From Streptomyces sp. NRRL S-87 (GTDB lineage Bacteria > Actinomycetota > Actinomycetes > Streptomycetales > Streptomycetaceae), in NCBI RefSeq assembly GCF_000719335.1, contig NZ_JOGB01000041.1, forward strand, positions 19,224 to 83,223: DNA of 64,000 nucleotides, written 5' to 3'. The translations under genes were made by a program, and so were the position numbers. This document shows, in pieces, positions 47,188-56,824 of the stretch; positions within the stretch are counted from its first letter, which is position 1; the number at the start of each line of letters is the position of its first letter. Below the pieces are notes generated by a model. The model saw only the letters and a list, made by a program, of their open reading frames with translations. It searched no databases and had not been told where the DNA came from.

Positions 47188-48684
47188 TCAGCAGGTGGAC
47201 GAGCCGCACCCCGAGGTGGCGGCCGGCAGCGGCGCCGGGACGCCGATCGCCGGCAGCCCGAGCATCACGCCGGCGGGCTTGGCCTCCGCGGCAGCGGCCT
47301 GCCGCTTGGCCCAGGCGTCGCCGGAGCGGGTGCGCCGCACCTGCGTGGTCGGGCCCTCGGCGAGGAGGTGGTGCGGGGCGGCGTAGGTGATCTCGACGGT
47401 CACCAGGTCGCCCGGACGCACCTCCTGCTCCGGCTTCGTGAAGTGCACGAGGCGGTTGTCGGCGGCGCGGCCGGAGAGCCGGTGGGTCTCGCCGTCCTTG
47501 CGGCCCTCGCCCTCGGCGACCATGACCTCCAGGGTGCGGCCGACCTGCTTCTTGTTCTCCTCCCAGGAGATCTCCTCCTGGAGGGCGACCAGGCGCATGT
47601 AGCGCTCCTGGACGACCTCCTTGGGGATCTGGCCCTCCATGTCCGCGGCCGGGGTGCCGGGCCGCTTGGAGTACTGGAAGGTGAACGCGCTCGCGAAGCG
47701 GGCCTCGCGCACCACGTGCATGGTCTGCTCGAAGTCCTCCTCGGTCTCGCCGGGGAAGCCCACGATGATGTCGGTGGAGATGGCGGCGTGCGGGATGGCG
47801 GCGCGCACCTTCTCGATGATCCCGAGGAAGCGCTCCTGCCGGTACGAGCGGCGCATCGCCTTCAGGACGGGGTCCGAGCCGGACTGCAGGGGCATGTGCA
47901 GCTGCGGCATCACGTTCGGGGTCTCGGCCATGGCCGCGATCACGTCGTCGGTGAAGTCGCGCGGGTGGGGGGAGGTGAAGCGCACGCGCTCCAGCCCCTC
48001 GATCTCGCCGCAGGCCCGCAGCAGCTTGCTGAACGCCTCGCGGTCGCCCAGGTCCGAGCCGTAGGCGTTGACGTTCTGGCCGAGCAGCGTGATCTCGGAG
48101 ACGCCCTCGGCGACCAGTGCCTCGATCTCGGCGAGGATGTCGCCGGGGCGGCGGTCCTCCTCCTTGCCGCGCAGAGCGGGCACGATGCAGAAGGTGCACG
48201 TGTTGTTGCAGCCGACGGAGATCGACACCCAGGCGGCGTACGCGGACTCGCGGCGGGTCGGCAGCGTCGAGGGGAAGGCCTCCAGCGACTCCGCGATCTC
48301 GACCTGCGCCTCCTCCTGGATGCGGGCCCGCTCCAGCAGCACCGGCAGCTTGCCGATGTTGTGCGTGCCGAACACGACGTCGACCCAGGGCGCGCGCGTG
48401 ACGATGGTCTCGCGGTCCTTCTGGGCCAGGCAGCCGCCGACGGCGATCTGCATGCCGGGGCGCTTGGCCTTCATGGGCGCGAGCCGGCCGAGGTTGCCGT
48501 ACAGCTTGTTGTCGGCGTTCTCGCGGACCGCGCACGTGTTGAAGACGACGACGTCGGCGTCGCCCTCCGCGGTGCCCTCGGGCGCGCGGACGTAGCCGGC
48601 GTCCTCCAGCAGGCCGGAGAGCCGCTCGGAGTCGTGCACATTCATCTGGCACCCGTAGGTGCGCACCTCGTACGTCTTCGTCAC
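47188..48684 (-). CDS. miaB: tRNA-2-methylthio-N6-dimethylallyladenosine synthase
   Basis: Radical-SAM methylthiotransferase that adds 2-methylthio to i6A37 of tRNA made by MiaA. 498 residues. The N-terminal MTTase domain carries the auxiliary 4Fe-4S cysteines ([40 protein letters not shown]). The radical-SAM motif [11 protein letters not shown] follows, then [12 protein letters not shown] and [14 protein letters not shown], and a C-terminal TRAM domain ([30 protein letters not shown]). A Cys-containing tail (SGCGSSTC) is extra. GTG 48684. Divergent from the TAXI-type gene. Confidence 0.96.
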   Translation of the reverse strand: MTKTYEVRTYGCQMNVHDSERLSGLLEDAGYVRAPEGTAEGDADVVVFNTCAVRENADNKLYGNLGRLAPMKAKRPGMQIAVGGCLAQKDRETIVTRAPWVDVVFGTHNIGKLPVLLERARIQEEAQVEIAESLEAFPSTLPTRRESAYAAWVSISVGCNNTCTFCIVPALRGKEEDRRPGDILAEIEALVAEGVSEITLLGQNVNAYGSDLGDREAFSKLLRACGEIEGLERVRFTSPHPRDFTDDVIAAMAETPNVMPQLHMPLQSGSDPVLKAMRRSYRQERFLGIIEKVRAAIPHAAISTDIIVGFPGETEEDFEQTMHVVREARFASAFTFQYSKRPGTPAADMEGQIPKEVVQERYMRLVALQEEISWEENKKQVGRTLEVMVAEGEGRKDGETHRLSGRAADNRLVHFTKPEQEVRPGDLVTVEITYAAPHHLLAEGPTTQVRRTRSGDAWAKRQAAAAEAKPAGVMLGLPAIGVPAPLPAATSGCGSSTC

Positions 48685-48745
48685 CTGTCCAGGGTAAAGG
48701 GGCCCGGCCGTGACATGTGCCGCGGCGGCTGGCAGGATCGCGCCC

Positions 48746-49738
48746 ATGCCCCCCGCACTCCCCCACCCCAGCCGGCGCGTCCTCGTGGCCGGCACGGCCG
48801 CCCTGGTCGCGCTCGGCCTGCTGCTGTGGTGGCTGCTGCCGCTGGGGGCGCAGGAGCCGTCGGGTCGGCTGACGTTCAGCACGGGCGTGCGCACGGGCGT
48901 CTACCAGCGCTACGGCGAGCTGCTGCGGCAGGCCATGGCGCGGGACCTGCCGAAGGTCGACGTGACGCTGGTCAACAGCGAGGGGTCGCAGCAGAACCTG
49001 GCGCGGGTGGCCTCGGGTGAGGCGGATTTCACCATCGCGACGGCGGACGCGGTGGCCAAGTACGAGATGGACCGCAAGCCCGGGGCGGACCACCTGCGCG
49101 GCTGCGCCCGCCTCTACGACGACTACGTGCAGCTGGTCGTGCCCGCGGACTCCCCGGTGCAGTCGGCGGCCGACCTGCGCGGCAAGCGGGTGGCGATCGG
49201 GCAGCCGGGCTCGGGCGTGCGCCTGCTCTCGGAGCGGCTGCTCTCGGCCGCGCGACTGGACCCGGCGCAGGACGTCACCCCGGTCTCGATAGGCATCGAC
49301 CGCATGCCGACCGAGCTGGAGGCGCACCGCATCGACGCGTTCTTCTGGTCGGGCGGCCTGCCCACCACGGCGGTCAAGGAGCTGTCGGAGCGCTACCAGA
49401 TCCGGCTGGTGCCGCTGGGGGACCTGGTCCGGGAACTCCAGCGCACGGGCCCGACGGCCGCCTACTACCGGGCGGCGGTGATCCAGCAGGACGCGTACCG
49501 GCTGGCGCGGAACACCTCGGCGGTCGCCACCCTGGCGGTCCCGAACCTGCTGGTCACGACCGACAGCACCGGCGCGGCGATCACCGAGGGCATGACCCGC
49601 ACGGTGATCGCCAACCGCGACCGGATCGGCGGCGAGGTGCACGCCGCGCAGCTGGTCGACCTGCGCACGGCGATCTTCACCGACCCGCTGCAGCTGCACG
49701 AGGGCGCGGCCCGCTACTACCGGTCCGTCAAGCCCTGA
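48746..49738 (+). CDS. TAXI-type TRAP solute-binding protein, membrane-anchored
   Basis: 330 residues. The N-terminal hydrophobic segment [23 protein letters not shown] is an uncleaved anchor or signal. The TAXI-family binding fold follows ([90 protein letters not shown]). TAXI proteins usually feed a DctM-type fused permease, which is absent here. A two-component system lies downstream beyond the glycan cassette, so a sensory ligand-presentation role is possible but speculative. ATG 48746 has AGGATCG upstream. Confidence 0.85.
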   Translation: MPPALPHPSRRVLVAGTAALVALGLLLWWLLPLGAQEPSGRLTFSTGVRTGVYQRYGELLRQAMARDLPKVDVTLVNSEGSQQNLARVASGEADFTIATADAVAKYEMDRKPGADHLRGCARLYDDYVQLVVPADSPVQSAADLRGKRVAIGQPGSGVRLLSERLLSAARLDPAQDVTPVSIGIDRMPTELEAHRIDAFFWSGGLPTTAVKELSERYQIRLVPLGDLVRELQRTGPTAAYYRAAVIQQDAYRLARNTSAVATLAVPNLLVTTDSTGAAITEGMTRTVIANRDRIGGEVHAAQLVDLRTAIFTDPLQLHEGAARYYRSVKP

Positions 49739-49817
49739 CCGCGGGACACCGGGCGAAGCCCTGACGGGGAGCCCCGAGCGTGAAGACCCGACGGTCCGGC
49801 CCGCCCCGGGGCCCCGT

Positions 49818-49847
49818 GGTCCCCCGCCGCGGCCGCGGCGGGGGACC
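49818..49847. terminator. bidirectional terminator, 30-bp perfect palindrome
   Basis: Perfect 30-bp inverted repeat (effective 13-bp stem, 4-nt loop) between the convergent TAXI gene and ROK kinase gene. Confidence 0.82.
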
Positions 49848-49856
49848 GGTGACCTC

Positions 49857-50855
49857 CTAGAGCAGCTCCAGGGCCGCGGCGGCGGCGCCGATGACCCCGG
49901 CGTCGGTCCCCAGGGCCGCCGGCACGACCTCCAGGCCCTGGACGAACGAGAGCGTGGCGTACGAGGACAGGTGCGCCCGCAGCGGCCCGAACAGCGTCTC
50001 GCCCGCCGCCGCGACCCCGCCCCCGATGACCGCGAGGTCGACCTCGACCAGCGTCGCGGTGGCGGCGACGGCTGCCGCCAGCGCGCGCCCGGCCCGGTCG
50101 AAGGCCGCGAGGGCGATCGGGTCCCCGCCCCGGGCGGCCACCGCGACCCCGGCCGCGCTGCGGTCGGCCCCGGCGGTCGCGCCCGCGTCCGGCTGCCAGC
50201 CCTGCGCCAGCGCCCACCGGGCGATCGACGTGCCGGAGGCGATCGCCTCGACGCAGCCGCGCGCCCCGCACACGCAGGGCTCCCCGTCGACGTCGACGGA
50301 GATGTGCCCGATGTGTCCGGCGTTGCCGGTCGGCCCCGGGTGCAGCCGGCCGTTCAGCACCAGCCCGCCGCCGACGCCGGTGGACACGACCATGCACAGC
50401 GCGTTGTCGTGGCCGCGGGCCGCGCCCAGCCAGTGCTCGGCGGCCGTCATCGCGGGCCCGTCGCCCACCAGGACGGTGGGCACCCGCGCCCCGTGGGCGG
50501 CCAGTGCCGCCCCGGTGCGGGCGAGCACGGGGTAGTCGCGCCAGGCCCCGATGTTGACCGGGCTGACGGTGCCCCGCGAGGCGTCCACCGGCCCCGCGCT
50601 CCCGATCCCGCAGCGCCGTACCCGGGCCCATGCCTCGTCCCGGGCCAGCTCGGCCACGACCTCCTCGACGGCCGCCATGACCCCGTCACCGTCGACCCCG
50701 CGCGGCGTGGCCCGCCGGGCGGCGGCCGCCAGGCTCCCGTCGGAGCGCACCAGCCCCCCGGCGATCTTGGTCCCGCCGATGTCGATGGCGGCGGTGACAC
50801 CGGCGTCCCCGCCGACGTTGCGGGACGGCGGAACGGCAGGGGCGGGGCTGGTCAC
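49857..50855 (-). CDS. ROK-family sugar kinase
   Basis: 332 residues. Phosphorylates a hexose or N-acetylhexosamine (glucose, mannose, GlcNAc or ManNAc in characterised members). ATP loop TAAIDIGGTKIAGGLV, then VSTGVGGGLVLNGRL, GNAGHIGHISV and the zinc motif CVCGARGCVEAIASG. There is no N-terminal helix-turn-helix, so it is a kinase and not a ROK repressor. GTG 50855 has AGGAG 7 nt upstream. It is divergent from the GH5-GH85 pair across 259 bp, so phosphorylation of mannose or GlcNAc released by them is a reasonable inference. Confidence 0.87.
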   Translation of the reverse strand: MTSPAPAVPPSRNVGGDAGVTAAIDIGGTKIAGGLVRSDGSLAAAARRATPRGVDGDGVMAAVEEVVAELARDEAWARVRRCGIGSAGPVDASRGTVSPVNIGAWRDYPVLARTGAALAAHGARVPTVLVGDGPAMTAAEHWLGAARGHDNALCMVVSTGVGGGLVLNGRLHPGPTGNAGHIGHISVDVDGEPCVCGARGCVEAIASGTSIARWALAQGWQPDAGATAGADRSAAGVAVAARGGDPIALAAFDRAGRALAAAVAATATLVEVDLAVIGGGVAAAGETLFGPLRAHLSSYATLSFVQGLEVVPAALGTDAGVIGAAAAALELL

Positions 50856-51114
50856 GGTGGTCTCCTGTAGGACGGCGGTTCCCAGTATGCGCGGTACGCC
50901 CTCCCCACCGGTCGCCCCCGCCACACACCCCGGACGCCGCGCTTGGCGCCCGGGTCCCGTCCACCGTGCGTACGGGGCCCTGTTGACCGTCCGCCAGGAC
51001 GACCGCGAACGTGGTCGCCGACCCGCACACGGCGGCCGACCGCCGACCGCCGACGACACCCACGCCCCCTGCCCCCGCGAACCACCACCCCGTCACCTCG
51101 CGCCCGGGAGAAGG

Positions 51115-52380
51115 ATGTCCACCCCGACCGCCGCCCCCGCACCCCGCACCCCGCGGTTCGGCGTCAACTACACGCCCAGCCGCGGCTGGTTCCACCACTG
51201 GCTCGACTTCGATCCGGACGAGGTGGCGGCCGACCTCGACTCGGTCGCCGCGCTCGGCCTCGACCACGTCCGCGTGTTCCCGCTCTGGCCCGTCTTCCAG
51301 CCGAACCGCACCCTCATCCGCCCGCGGGCCGTGTACGACCTCGTCCGACTCGCCGACGCGGCCGCCGCACGCGGCCTCGACGTCGGCGTCGACGGCCTGC
51401 AGGGCCACCTCTCCAGCTTCGACTTCCTCCCCGCCTGGACCCGGACCTGGCACCGCCGCAACCTCTTCACGGACCCCGAGGTCCTCTCGGGCCAGGAGGA
51501 GTACCTGCGCACGCTCGCCGCGGCCCTCGCGGACCGGCCGAACTTCCTCGGCATGACCGTCGGCAACGAGATCGACCAGTTCTCGGACGACCCCCACCCC
51601 AACCCCGACCGCATCACCCCCGCCGAGGCCGGGGCCTGGCTGGAGCGGATGCTGGCGGCCTGCGAGGCGGGCGCGCCGGGGCGGTTCCACGTGCACGCCG
51701 AGTACGACGCCGCCTGGTACCGGGACGGGCACCCCTTCACCCTCGCGCACGCGGCCCGGCTCGGGGCCGCCACCGCGGTGCACTCCTGGGTCTTCAACGG
51801 CACCGCGCAGCGCCACGGCCGGTCCGGGACCGCCACCCGCCACCACGCGGCGTACCTCGTCGAGCTGTCCAAGGCCTGGGCGGACGACCCGCACCGGCCC
51901 GTGTGGCTCCAGGAGGTGGGCGCACCCGCCCCGTTGGTCCCGCCGGAGCACGCGGCCGCGTTCACGGAGGCGACGCTCACGGCCGCCCTCGACTGCGAGG
52001 ACCTGTGGGGCGTCACGTGGTGGTGTTCGCACGACGTCTCGCGCGACCTGGCCGACTTCCCCGAACTGGAGTACTCGCTCGGCCTGCTGACCAACGACCG
52101 CCGGGTGAAGCCCGCGGGCCGGGCGCTTGCCCGCACCGCCCGGCAGCGGCCGGGCCGGCCGGCCCCCCGCACCACCGCCCTGGTGCTGGACGCGGACGAC
52201 GCGGCCCGCCCGCCGTCGCGGTCGGCGTGCGCGCCGGGCGGCGTGTTCTTCGAGGCCTGGGCGGCGCTGGCCGGGCGCGGGGTGCGACCCGCGGTGGTCC
52301 GGGCCGAGCTGGCGGGGGACCGTACGCATCTGGCCACGCGGGGCATACGCGAGGTGGTCACGGTCGCCGACGCGCGCTGA
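51115..52380 (+). CDS. glycoside hydrolase family 5, probably beta-mannosidase (GH5_18-like)
   Basis: 421 residues, no signal peptide, so intracellular. TIM barrel beginning FGVNYTPSRGWFHHWLDFDPDEVAADLDSV. The acid/base Glu is in GMTVGNEIDQFSDD and the nucleophile Glu in VWLQEVGAP. WWCSHDVSRDLADFPELEYSLGLL lines the active site. The sequence style and the neighbouring ENGase match GH5_18 enzymes, which in bifidobacteria cleave Man-beta-1,4-GlcNAc left after N-glycan trimming; the subfamily call is from memory. ATG 51115 has GGGAGAAGG directly upstream. It is followed 40 bp later by the GH85 gene. Confidence 0.83.
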   Translation: MSTPTAAPAPRTPRFGVNYTPSRGWFHHWLDFDPDEVAADLDSVAALGLDHVRVFPLWPVFQPNRTLIRPRAVYDLVRLADAAAARGLDVGVDGLQGHLSSFDFLPAWTRTWHRRNLFTDPEVLSGQEEYLRTLAAALADRPNFLGMTVGNEIDQFSDDPHPNPDRITPAEAGAWLERMLAACEAGAPGRFHVHAEYDAAWYRDGHPFTLAHAARLGAATAVHSWVFNGTAQRHGRSGTATRHHAAYLVELSKAWADDPHRPVWLQEVGAPAPLVPPEHAAAFTEATLTAALDCEDLWGVTWWCSHDVSRDLADFPELEYSLGLLTNDRRVKPAGRALARTARQRPGRPAPRTTALVLDADDAARPPSRSACAPGGVFFEAWAALAGRGVRPAVVRAELAGDRTHLATRGIREVVTVADAR

Positions 52381-52420
52381 ACTGGCGACCCGCAACGGCG
52401 TCGCCCGAAGGAGCTTCCGC

Positions 52421-54643
52421 ATGGACACTCCCACGCCCGGCCACTCCCCCGCGCCGACCCCCGCCACGCACCCGAGCCGCCGGCGCGTCCTCACGGTCGC
52501 CACCGCCGCGCTGGCTCCGGGCCCCCGGCCTCGCGCCGCACCCGCACCCGCACCCGCACCCGCACCCGCACCTGAGGCTTCCCCCGGCCCGGGCTCCGCC
52601 CCAGGCACGCTGCAGCCGTACGCCTCCTACTGGTTCCCCCACTCCCTCCCCCCGGGCGACCCGGCTCCCGGCGTGGTCTGGCGCTCCCTCAGTTCCTGGT
52701 CCCCCGAGTCCGATCCGGACCTCCCGTACAACGCGTCGACCGTCCCCCTCGCCGACCGCTTCACCCCGGTCCCCGCACACCCGTGGGCCCGCGCCGGCCA
52801 GGCCCGCGTCAGCGCGCTCGTCTCGTTCGCCGGCACCGCCGGCAACCCCTCCCAGGGCTCGCCCACCGCCGACTACTACGCCCCCACCCACTGGGCGTAC
52901 CTCGACGAGCTGGTCTTCTGGGGCGGCTCGGCGGGCGAGGGCCTCGTCCTGGCGCCCAACGCGCCGGTGACGGACGCGGCGCACCGCAACGGCGTCCCCG
53001 TCCTCGGGACCGTCTTCCTCCCTCCGGTGGCGTACGGCGGCGACCTCCGCTGGACCCGGGACCTGGTCCGCACGGACGCGGACGGCGGCTTCCCGGCCGC
53101 CGCGCAACTGGCGCGCGTGGCCGAGGCGCACGGGTTCGACGGATGGTTCGTCAACGCGGAGACGGACGGCGGGGACGTGGAGCTCGCCACCCGCATGCGC
53201 GGGTTCCTGCGGGCGCTGCGCACCCTCGGCGAGGCGCGGGGACTGCGCGTGACCTGGTACGACGCGATGGACGCCGCCGGACGGGTGGCCTGGCAGGGCG
53301 CCCTCAACGACCGCAACCAGGAGTTCTTCGAGGACCGCCGCGGTCCCGTGTCCGACACGATGTACGTCGACTTCGGCTGGACCCGCGAGAAGCTCGCGGC
53401 GTCCGGTGTGCTGGCCGACCGGCTGGGGCGCAGCCGGTACGAGTTGTGGGCCGGGGTGGACGTGGAGGCCCGCGGCTGGGAGGCCCGGCCTGACTGGGAC
53501 GCCCTCCTCCCCCGCACGGGGGATCACGTCCTCTCCCTCGGCCTCTACCGTCCCGAGTGGACCAGGAACCACCTCACCGACCGTTCGCCCCGCACCTTCC
53601 ACGCGGCCGACGACCGCTTCTGGACCGGGCGTTCGCTCGACCCCGCCCGCCCGGACCCGGAGGATCCGTGGCGGGCGCCCGCCACCGCCGTGGCCGACCG
53701 CTCCACCGTCACCGAGGTGCCGTTCGCGACGTCCTTCAACACCGGGCACGGGCTGGCCTGGTACGAGGACGGCGTGGTGCGCTCCAGCGCGCCCTGGAAC
53801 CACCTCGGTCTGCAGGACCGGCTGCCCGGCCGCCGCTGGGTCGTGGTCACGGCGGGCGCCCGGCCGGCGGTGGGCCTGGACTTCGACGACGCCTGGCGGG
53901 GCGGCAGCAGTCTGCTGGTCGAGGGCGGGCTGACGGCGCCGACGGCCGTCGGGCTGCACGCGGTGCGGCTGCCGGTGCGGCGCGGGACGGTCCTGGACCT
54001 GACGCACAAGGTGTCGGCCGTCCTCCGGGTCGAGGTCGGAGTGGCCCTGTCCGAGCCCGCCGGGCCCGGCGCGCCGGTCCCCCACACCTGGCTCCCGGCG
54101 GGGAGCCCGACCCGAGCGGTGCGGACCGGTGCCGGCTGGCGCACGGACACGGTGCGGCTGGGCGCGCTCGCGGGGCACACCGTGCACGGCCTGGCCGTCC
54201 GCCTGACGGCTCCGGCGCCCGGACCGGGCCCGGCCGGCACCGTCCGGTGGCGCCTGGGCGCGCTGGCGGTGCGCGACCGCGGGGACGCCGGCCGGCCGGC
54301 CGCCCCGACCGGCCTCACGGTGGACGCCGCGGCGCGCTCCGACGCGGGGGCGGACGGCGCGTACCCGCCCGGGACCGGCCCGGCGGGACCGGCGGCGGGC
54401 GTAGCGGGCGCGGCCGCCCTCCGGCTCTCGTGGCGCCCCTCCCCCTACCCGGTGCGCCACTACGAGCTGCACCGGCGGTTCCCGGACGGCGGCCGGCGCT
54501 TCCTGGGCGGCACCTGCGGCGCGGCGTTCTACGTGCCGGCGCTGGAGCGGCACCCCGGCGAGCGGGCCGCCCGCCTGGAAGTGCGCGCGGTCGACGAGCT
54601 GTACCGGTGCTCGGCACCGGCCCGCGCGGCCTTCCCCTGGTGA
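52421..54643 (+). CDS. endo-beta-N-acetylglucosaminidase (GH85)
   Basis: 740 residues. Cleaves the chitobiose core of N-glycans. N-terminus SRRRVLTVATAALA resembles a Tat-type signal but is short and runs into an (Ala-Pro)n stretch. The catalytic barrel has YASYWFPHSLPP, PVLGTVFLPPVAYGG and the Asn-x-Glu catalytic pair in FDGWFVNAET; TWYDAMDAAGRVAWQGALNDRN and DFGWTREKL follow. Beta-sandwich domains come next, with a fibronectin-III-like end (LRLSWRPSPYPVRHYELHRRFPDGG). ATG 52421 has GAAGGAG upstream. It forms an operon with the GH5 gene and would act outside, with GH5 and the ROK kinase inside. Confidence 0.88.
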   Translation: MDTPTPGHSPAPTPATHPSRRRVLTVATAALAPGPRPRAAPAPAPAPAPAPEASPGPGSAPGTLQPYASYWFPHSLPPGDPAPGVVWRSLSSWSPESDPDLPYNASTVPLADRFTPVPAHPWARAGQARVSALVSFAGTAGNPSQGSPTADYYAPTHWAYLDELVFWGGSAGEGLVLAPNAPVTDAAHRNGVPVLGTVFLPPVAYGGDLRWTRDLVRTDADGGFPAAAQLARVAEAHGFDGWFVNAETDGGDVELATRMRGFLRALRTLGEARGLRVTWYDAMDAAGRVAWQGALNDRNQEFFEDRRGPVSDTMYVDFGWTREKLAASGVLADRLGRSRYELWAGVDVEARGWEARPDWDALLPRTGDHVLSLGLYRPEWTRNHLTDRSPRTFHAADDRFWTGRSLDPARPDPEDPWRAPATAVADRSTVTEVPFATSFNTGHGLAWYEDGVVRSSAPWNHLGLQDRLPGRRWVVVTAGARPAVGLDFDDAWRGGSSLLVEGGLTAPTAVGLHAVRLPVRRGTVLDLTHKVSAVLRVEVGVALSEPAGPGAPVPHTWLPAGSPTRAVRTGAGWRTDTVRLGALAGHTVHGLAVRLTAPAPGPGPAGTVRWRLGALAVRDRGDAGRPAAPTGLTVDAAARSDAGADGAYPPGTGPAGPAAGVAGAAALRLSWRPSPYPVRHYELHRRFPDGGRRFLGGTCGAAFYVPALERHPGERAARLEVRAVDELYRCSAPARAAFPW

Positions 54644-54681
54644 TGCCGCTCCGCCGGCACACGAGGACGGCGCCCGCCGCC

Positions 54682-56091
54682 TCACAGCTCCGGGGCGGTC
54701 CTCGGCACGGCGACGGTGACGCGCAGGCCGTGCGGGGGGTTGTTCTCGTACGCGAGGAAGCCCCCGCCGGCCGTGAGCAGCGAGCGGGAGATCGCGAGGC
54801 CCAGTCCCGACCCCTTGATGTTCTGGTGCCGTCCGCTGCGCCAGAAGCGGTCGCCGACGCGGGTCAGCTCGTCCTCCGTGAGTCCGGGCCCGCGGTCGGC
54901 GACGACCACGGCGGCGTACCGGTCGCGGGCCTCCGCGGTCACGGTGACCCGCTCCCCCTCGGGCGTGAACTTCAGCGCGTTGTCGATGACGGCGTCGAGC
55001 GCGCTGGAGAAGGCGATCGGGTCGGCCCAACCGGTGACCGCGGCCCGGCCGCCCTCGCTCAGCCGTACGCCCTTCTCCTCGGCCAGCGGCCGCCAGGCGG
55101 CCACCCGCTCGGCCGCCAGAGCGCCGACGTCGACCAGGGTCAGCTCGGCGCTGGTGTGCTCGGCCAGGGCGAGGTTCAGCAGGTCGTCGAGGACCTGGGT
55201 GAGCCGCTTGCCCTCGGCCCGTACGGAGGCGATCTCGGCGTTGCCCTCGGGCAGTTCCAGGGCCAGCAGCTCGATGCGCAGCAGCAGCGCGGCGAGCGGG
55301 TTGCGCAGCTGGTGCGAGGCATCGGCCACGAAGGCGCGCTGCTGTTCGAGGACCTCCTCGACGTGGTCGGCCATCTCGTTGAACGAGTGGGCCAGCCGCT
55401 TGAGCTCCGGAGGCCCGCCGGAGGCGGCGACGCGCGAGTTCAGCCGACCGGTGGCGATGTCGTGGGTGGCCGCGTCGAGGATGCGTACGGGGCGCAGCAC
55501 CCAGCTGGTCAGGCGCAGGGCGGCGCCGAACGCGACCAGCATGGCGGCGGCGAGCCCGCCCACGATGACGAGCCAGCCGCGCAGGATGCGGGCGCGCATC
55601 GCACCGGTGGGCGAGTCGGTGACGACGACCGCGACGACGTCGCCGTCGAGGACCACGGGCGAGGCGACGACGAGCCGGCCGTCGGGCTGCCAGGGCCACA
55701 CCTGGGGCGGGTCGTGGCTGCGCCGGCCGGCCAGCGCCTCCTCGAAGGCGCGGCGGCCCTCGCCGGTGTCGGGGAGGTTCCACCAGCCGGGCGCGCGGGC
55801 CATCGCGTTGTCGTCGCGCAGGAAGATGCCCACCCGGATGCCGTACAGCTCGTGGTAGCGGGCGAGCTCGGTCTGGAGCGTCTCGCGGCGCTCGTCGGCG
55901 CCCTCGGAGCCGGAGGCCGCGGCGTCGCTGACGAACTGGGCGAGCGAGGCGAAGCGCACGGTGTCGTCGATGCGGTCGACGACGACCCGCTGCTGCTCGG
56001 CGGCGGCGAAGCTGACGGCGAGCGGGAGCCCGAGGGCGACCAGGATGCCCGCCATCAGGACGACGAGGAGGGGGAGGAGACGGGTACGCAC
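54682..56091 (-). CDS. sensor histidine kinase
   Basis: 469 residues, GTG start. Two membrane helices (LPLLVVLMAGILVALGLPLAV and WLVIVGGLAAAMLVAFGAAL) flank a ~140-residue extracytoplasmic sensor. HAMP domain, then H-box FVADASHQLRNPLAALLLRIE, N-box VIDNALKFT, G1 VVADRGPGL, and G2 GSGLGLAISRSLLTAGGG. The partner response regulator ends 17 bp upstream. Ligand unknown; a TAXI-type protein gene lies 5 kb away. Confidence 0.92.
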   Translation of the reverse strand: MRTRLLPLLVVLMAGILVALGLPLAVSFAAAEQQRVVVDRIDDTVRFASLAQFVSDAAASGSEGADERRETLQTELARYHELYGIRVGIFLRDDNAMARAPGWWNLPDTGEGRRAFEEALAGRRSHDPPQVWPWQPDGRLVVASPVVLDGDVVAVVVTDSPTGAMRARILRGWLVIVGGLAAAMLVAFGAALRLTSWVLRPVRILDAATHDIATGRLNSRVAASGGPPELKRLAHSFNEMADHVEEVLEQQRAFVADASHQLRNPLAALLLRIELLALELPEGNAEIASVRAEGKRLTQVLDDLLNLALAEHTSAELTLVDVGALAAERVAAWRPLAEEKGVRLSEGGRAAVTGWADPIAFSSALDAVIDNALKFTPEGERVTVTAEARDRYAAVVVADRGPGLTEDELTRVGDRFWRSGRHQNIKGSGLGLAISRSLLTAGGGFLAYENNPPHGLRVTVAVPRTAPEL

Positions 56092-56107
56092 GGGTGGACC
56101 GGGCCGG

Positions 56108-56824
56108 CTAGGCGGCGGCGGGCGGGACGACCAGCCGGTAGCCGACTCCCCGGACGGTCTCGATCAGCGCGGGCATGCGCAGCTTGGAGCGCAGGGAAGC
56201 CACGTGCACCTCGAGGGTGCGGCCGGTGCCCTCCCAGCTGGTGCGCCAGACCTCACTGATGATCTGCTCGCGGCGGAAGACGACGCCGGGACGCTGCGCG
56301 AGCAGCGCGAGCAGGTCGAACTCCTTGCGGGTCAGCGGCACCTCGGCACCGTCGACGGTGACGCGGCGGGTGGCCAGCTCGACGGCGACGGGCCCGAGGC
56401 GGACGGTGTCGGCGTCGCCCGGGGTGCCGGTGCCCGCGGTGTCGTCGGCGGACGCGCCGGCGCGGCGCCGGGCGACGGCGTGGATGCGGGCCAGCAGCTC
56501 GCCGGTGTCGTAGGGCTTGACGACGTAGTCGTCGGCGCCGAGGTTGAGGCCGTGGATGCGGGAACGCACGTCGGAGCGCGCGGTCACCATGATCACGGGT
56601 ACGTCGGTGCGCTTGCGGATCTTGCCGCAGACCTCGTAGCCGTCCTGGTCGGGCAGACCGAGGTCGAGCAGGACCACGCCGAAGGGCGCGGCCCCGGCGG
56701 GCAGCAGGGCCTGCAGGGCTTCCTCGCCGTTGCGGGCGTGGGTCACCTGGAAGCCGTGGCGCGCCAGGATCGCGGACAGGGCGGCGGCGACGTGGTCGTC
56801 GTCCTCCACGAGCAGCAGTCTCAA
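56108..56824 (-). CDS. OmpR-family response regulator
   Basis: 238 residues. The receiver domain begins LRLLLVEDDDHVAAAL; phospho-acceptor Asp in VVLLDLGLPDQDGYEV, conserved Thr and Lys in MVTARSD and DYVVKPYD. The winged-helix output (LTRKEFDLLALLAQRPGVVFRREQIISEVW; TLEVHVASLRSKLR; ETVRGVGYRLV) binds DNA. I chose TTG 56824 because GGAAGGGGG lies 4-5 nt upstream and receivers start this way; the frame extends to 56884 without support. Co-transcribed with the kinase. Confidence 0.92.
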   Translation of the reverse strand: MRLLLVEDDDHVAAALSAILARHGFQVTHARNGEEALQALLPAGAAPFGVVLLDLGLPDQDGYEVCGKIRKRTDVPVIMVTARSDVRSRIHGLNLGADDYVVKPYDTGELLARIHAVARRRAGASADDTAGTGTPGDADTVRLGPVAVELATRRVTVDGAEVPLTRKEFDLLALLAQRPGVVFRREQIISEVWRTSWEGTGRTLEVHVASLRSKLRMPALIETVRGVGYRLVVPPAAA

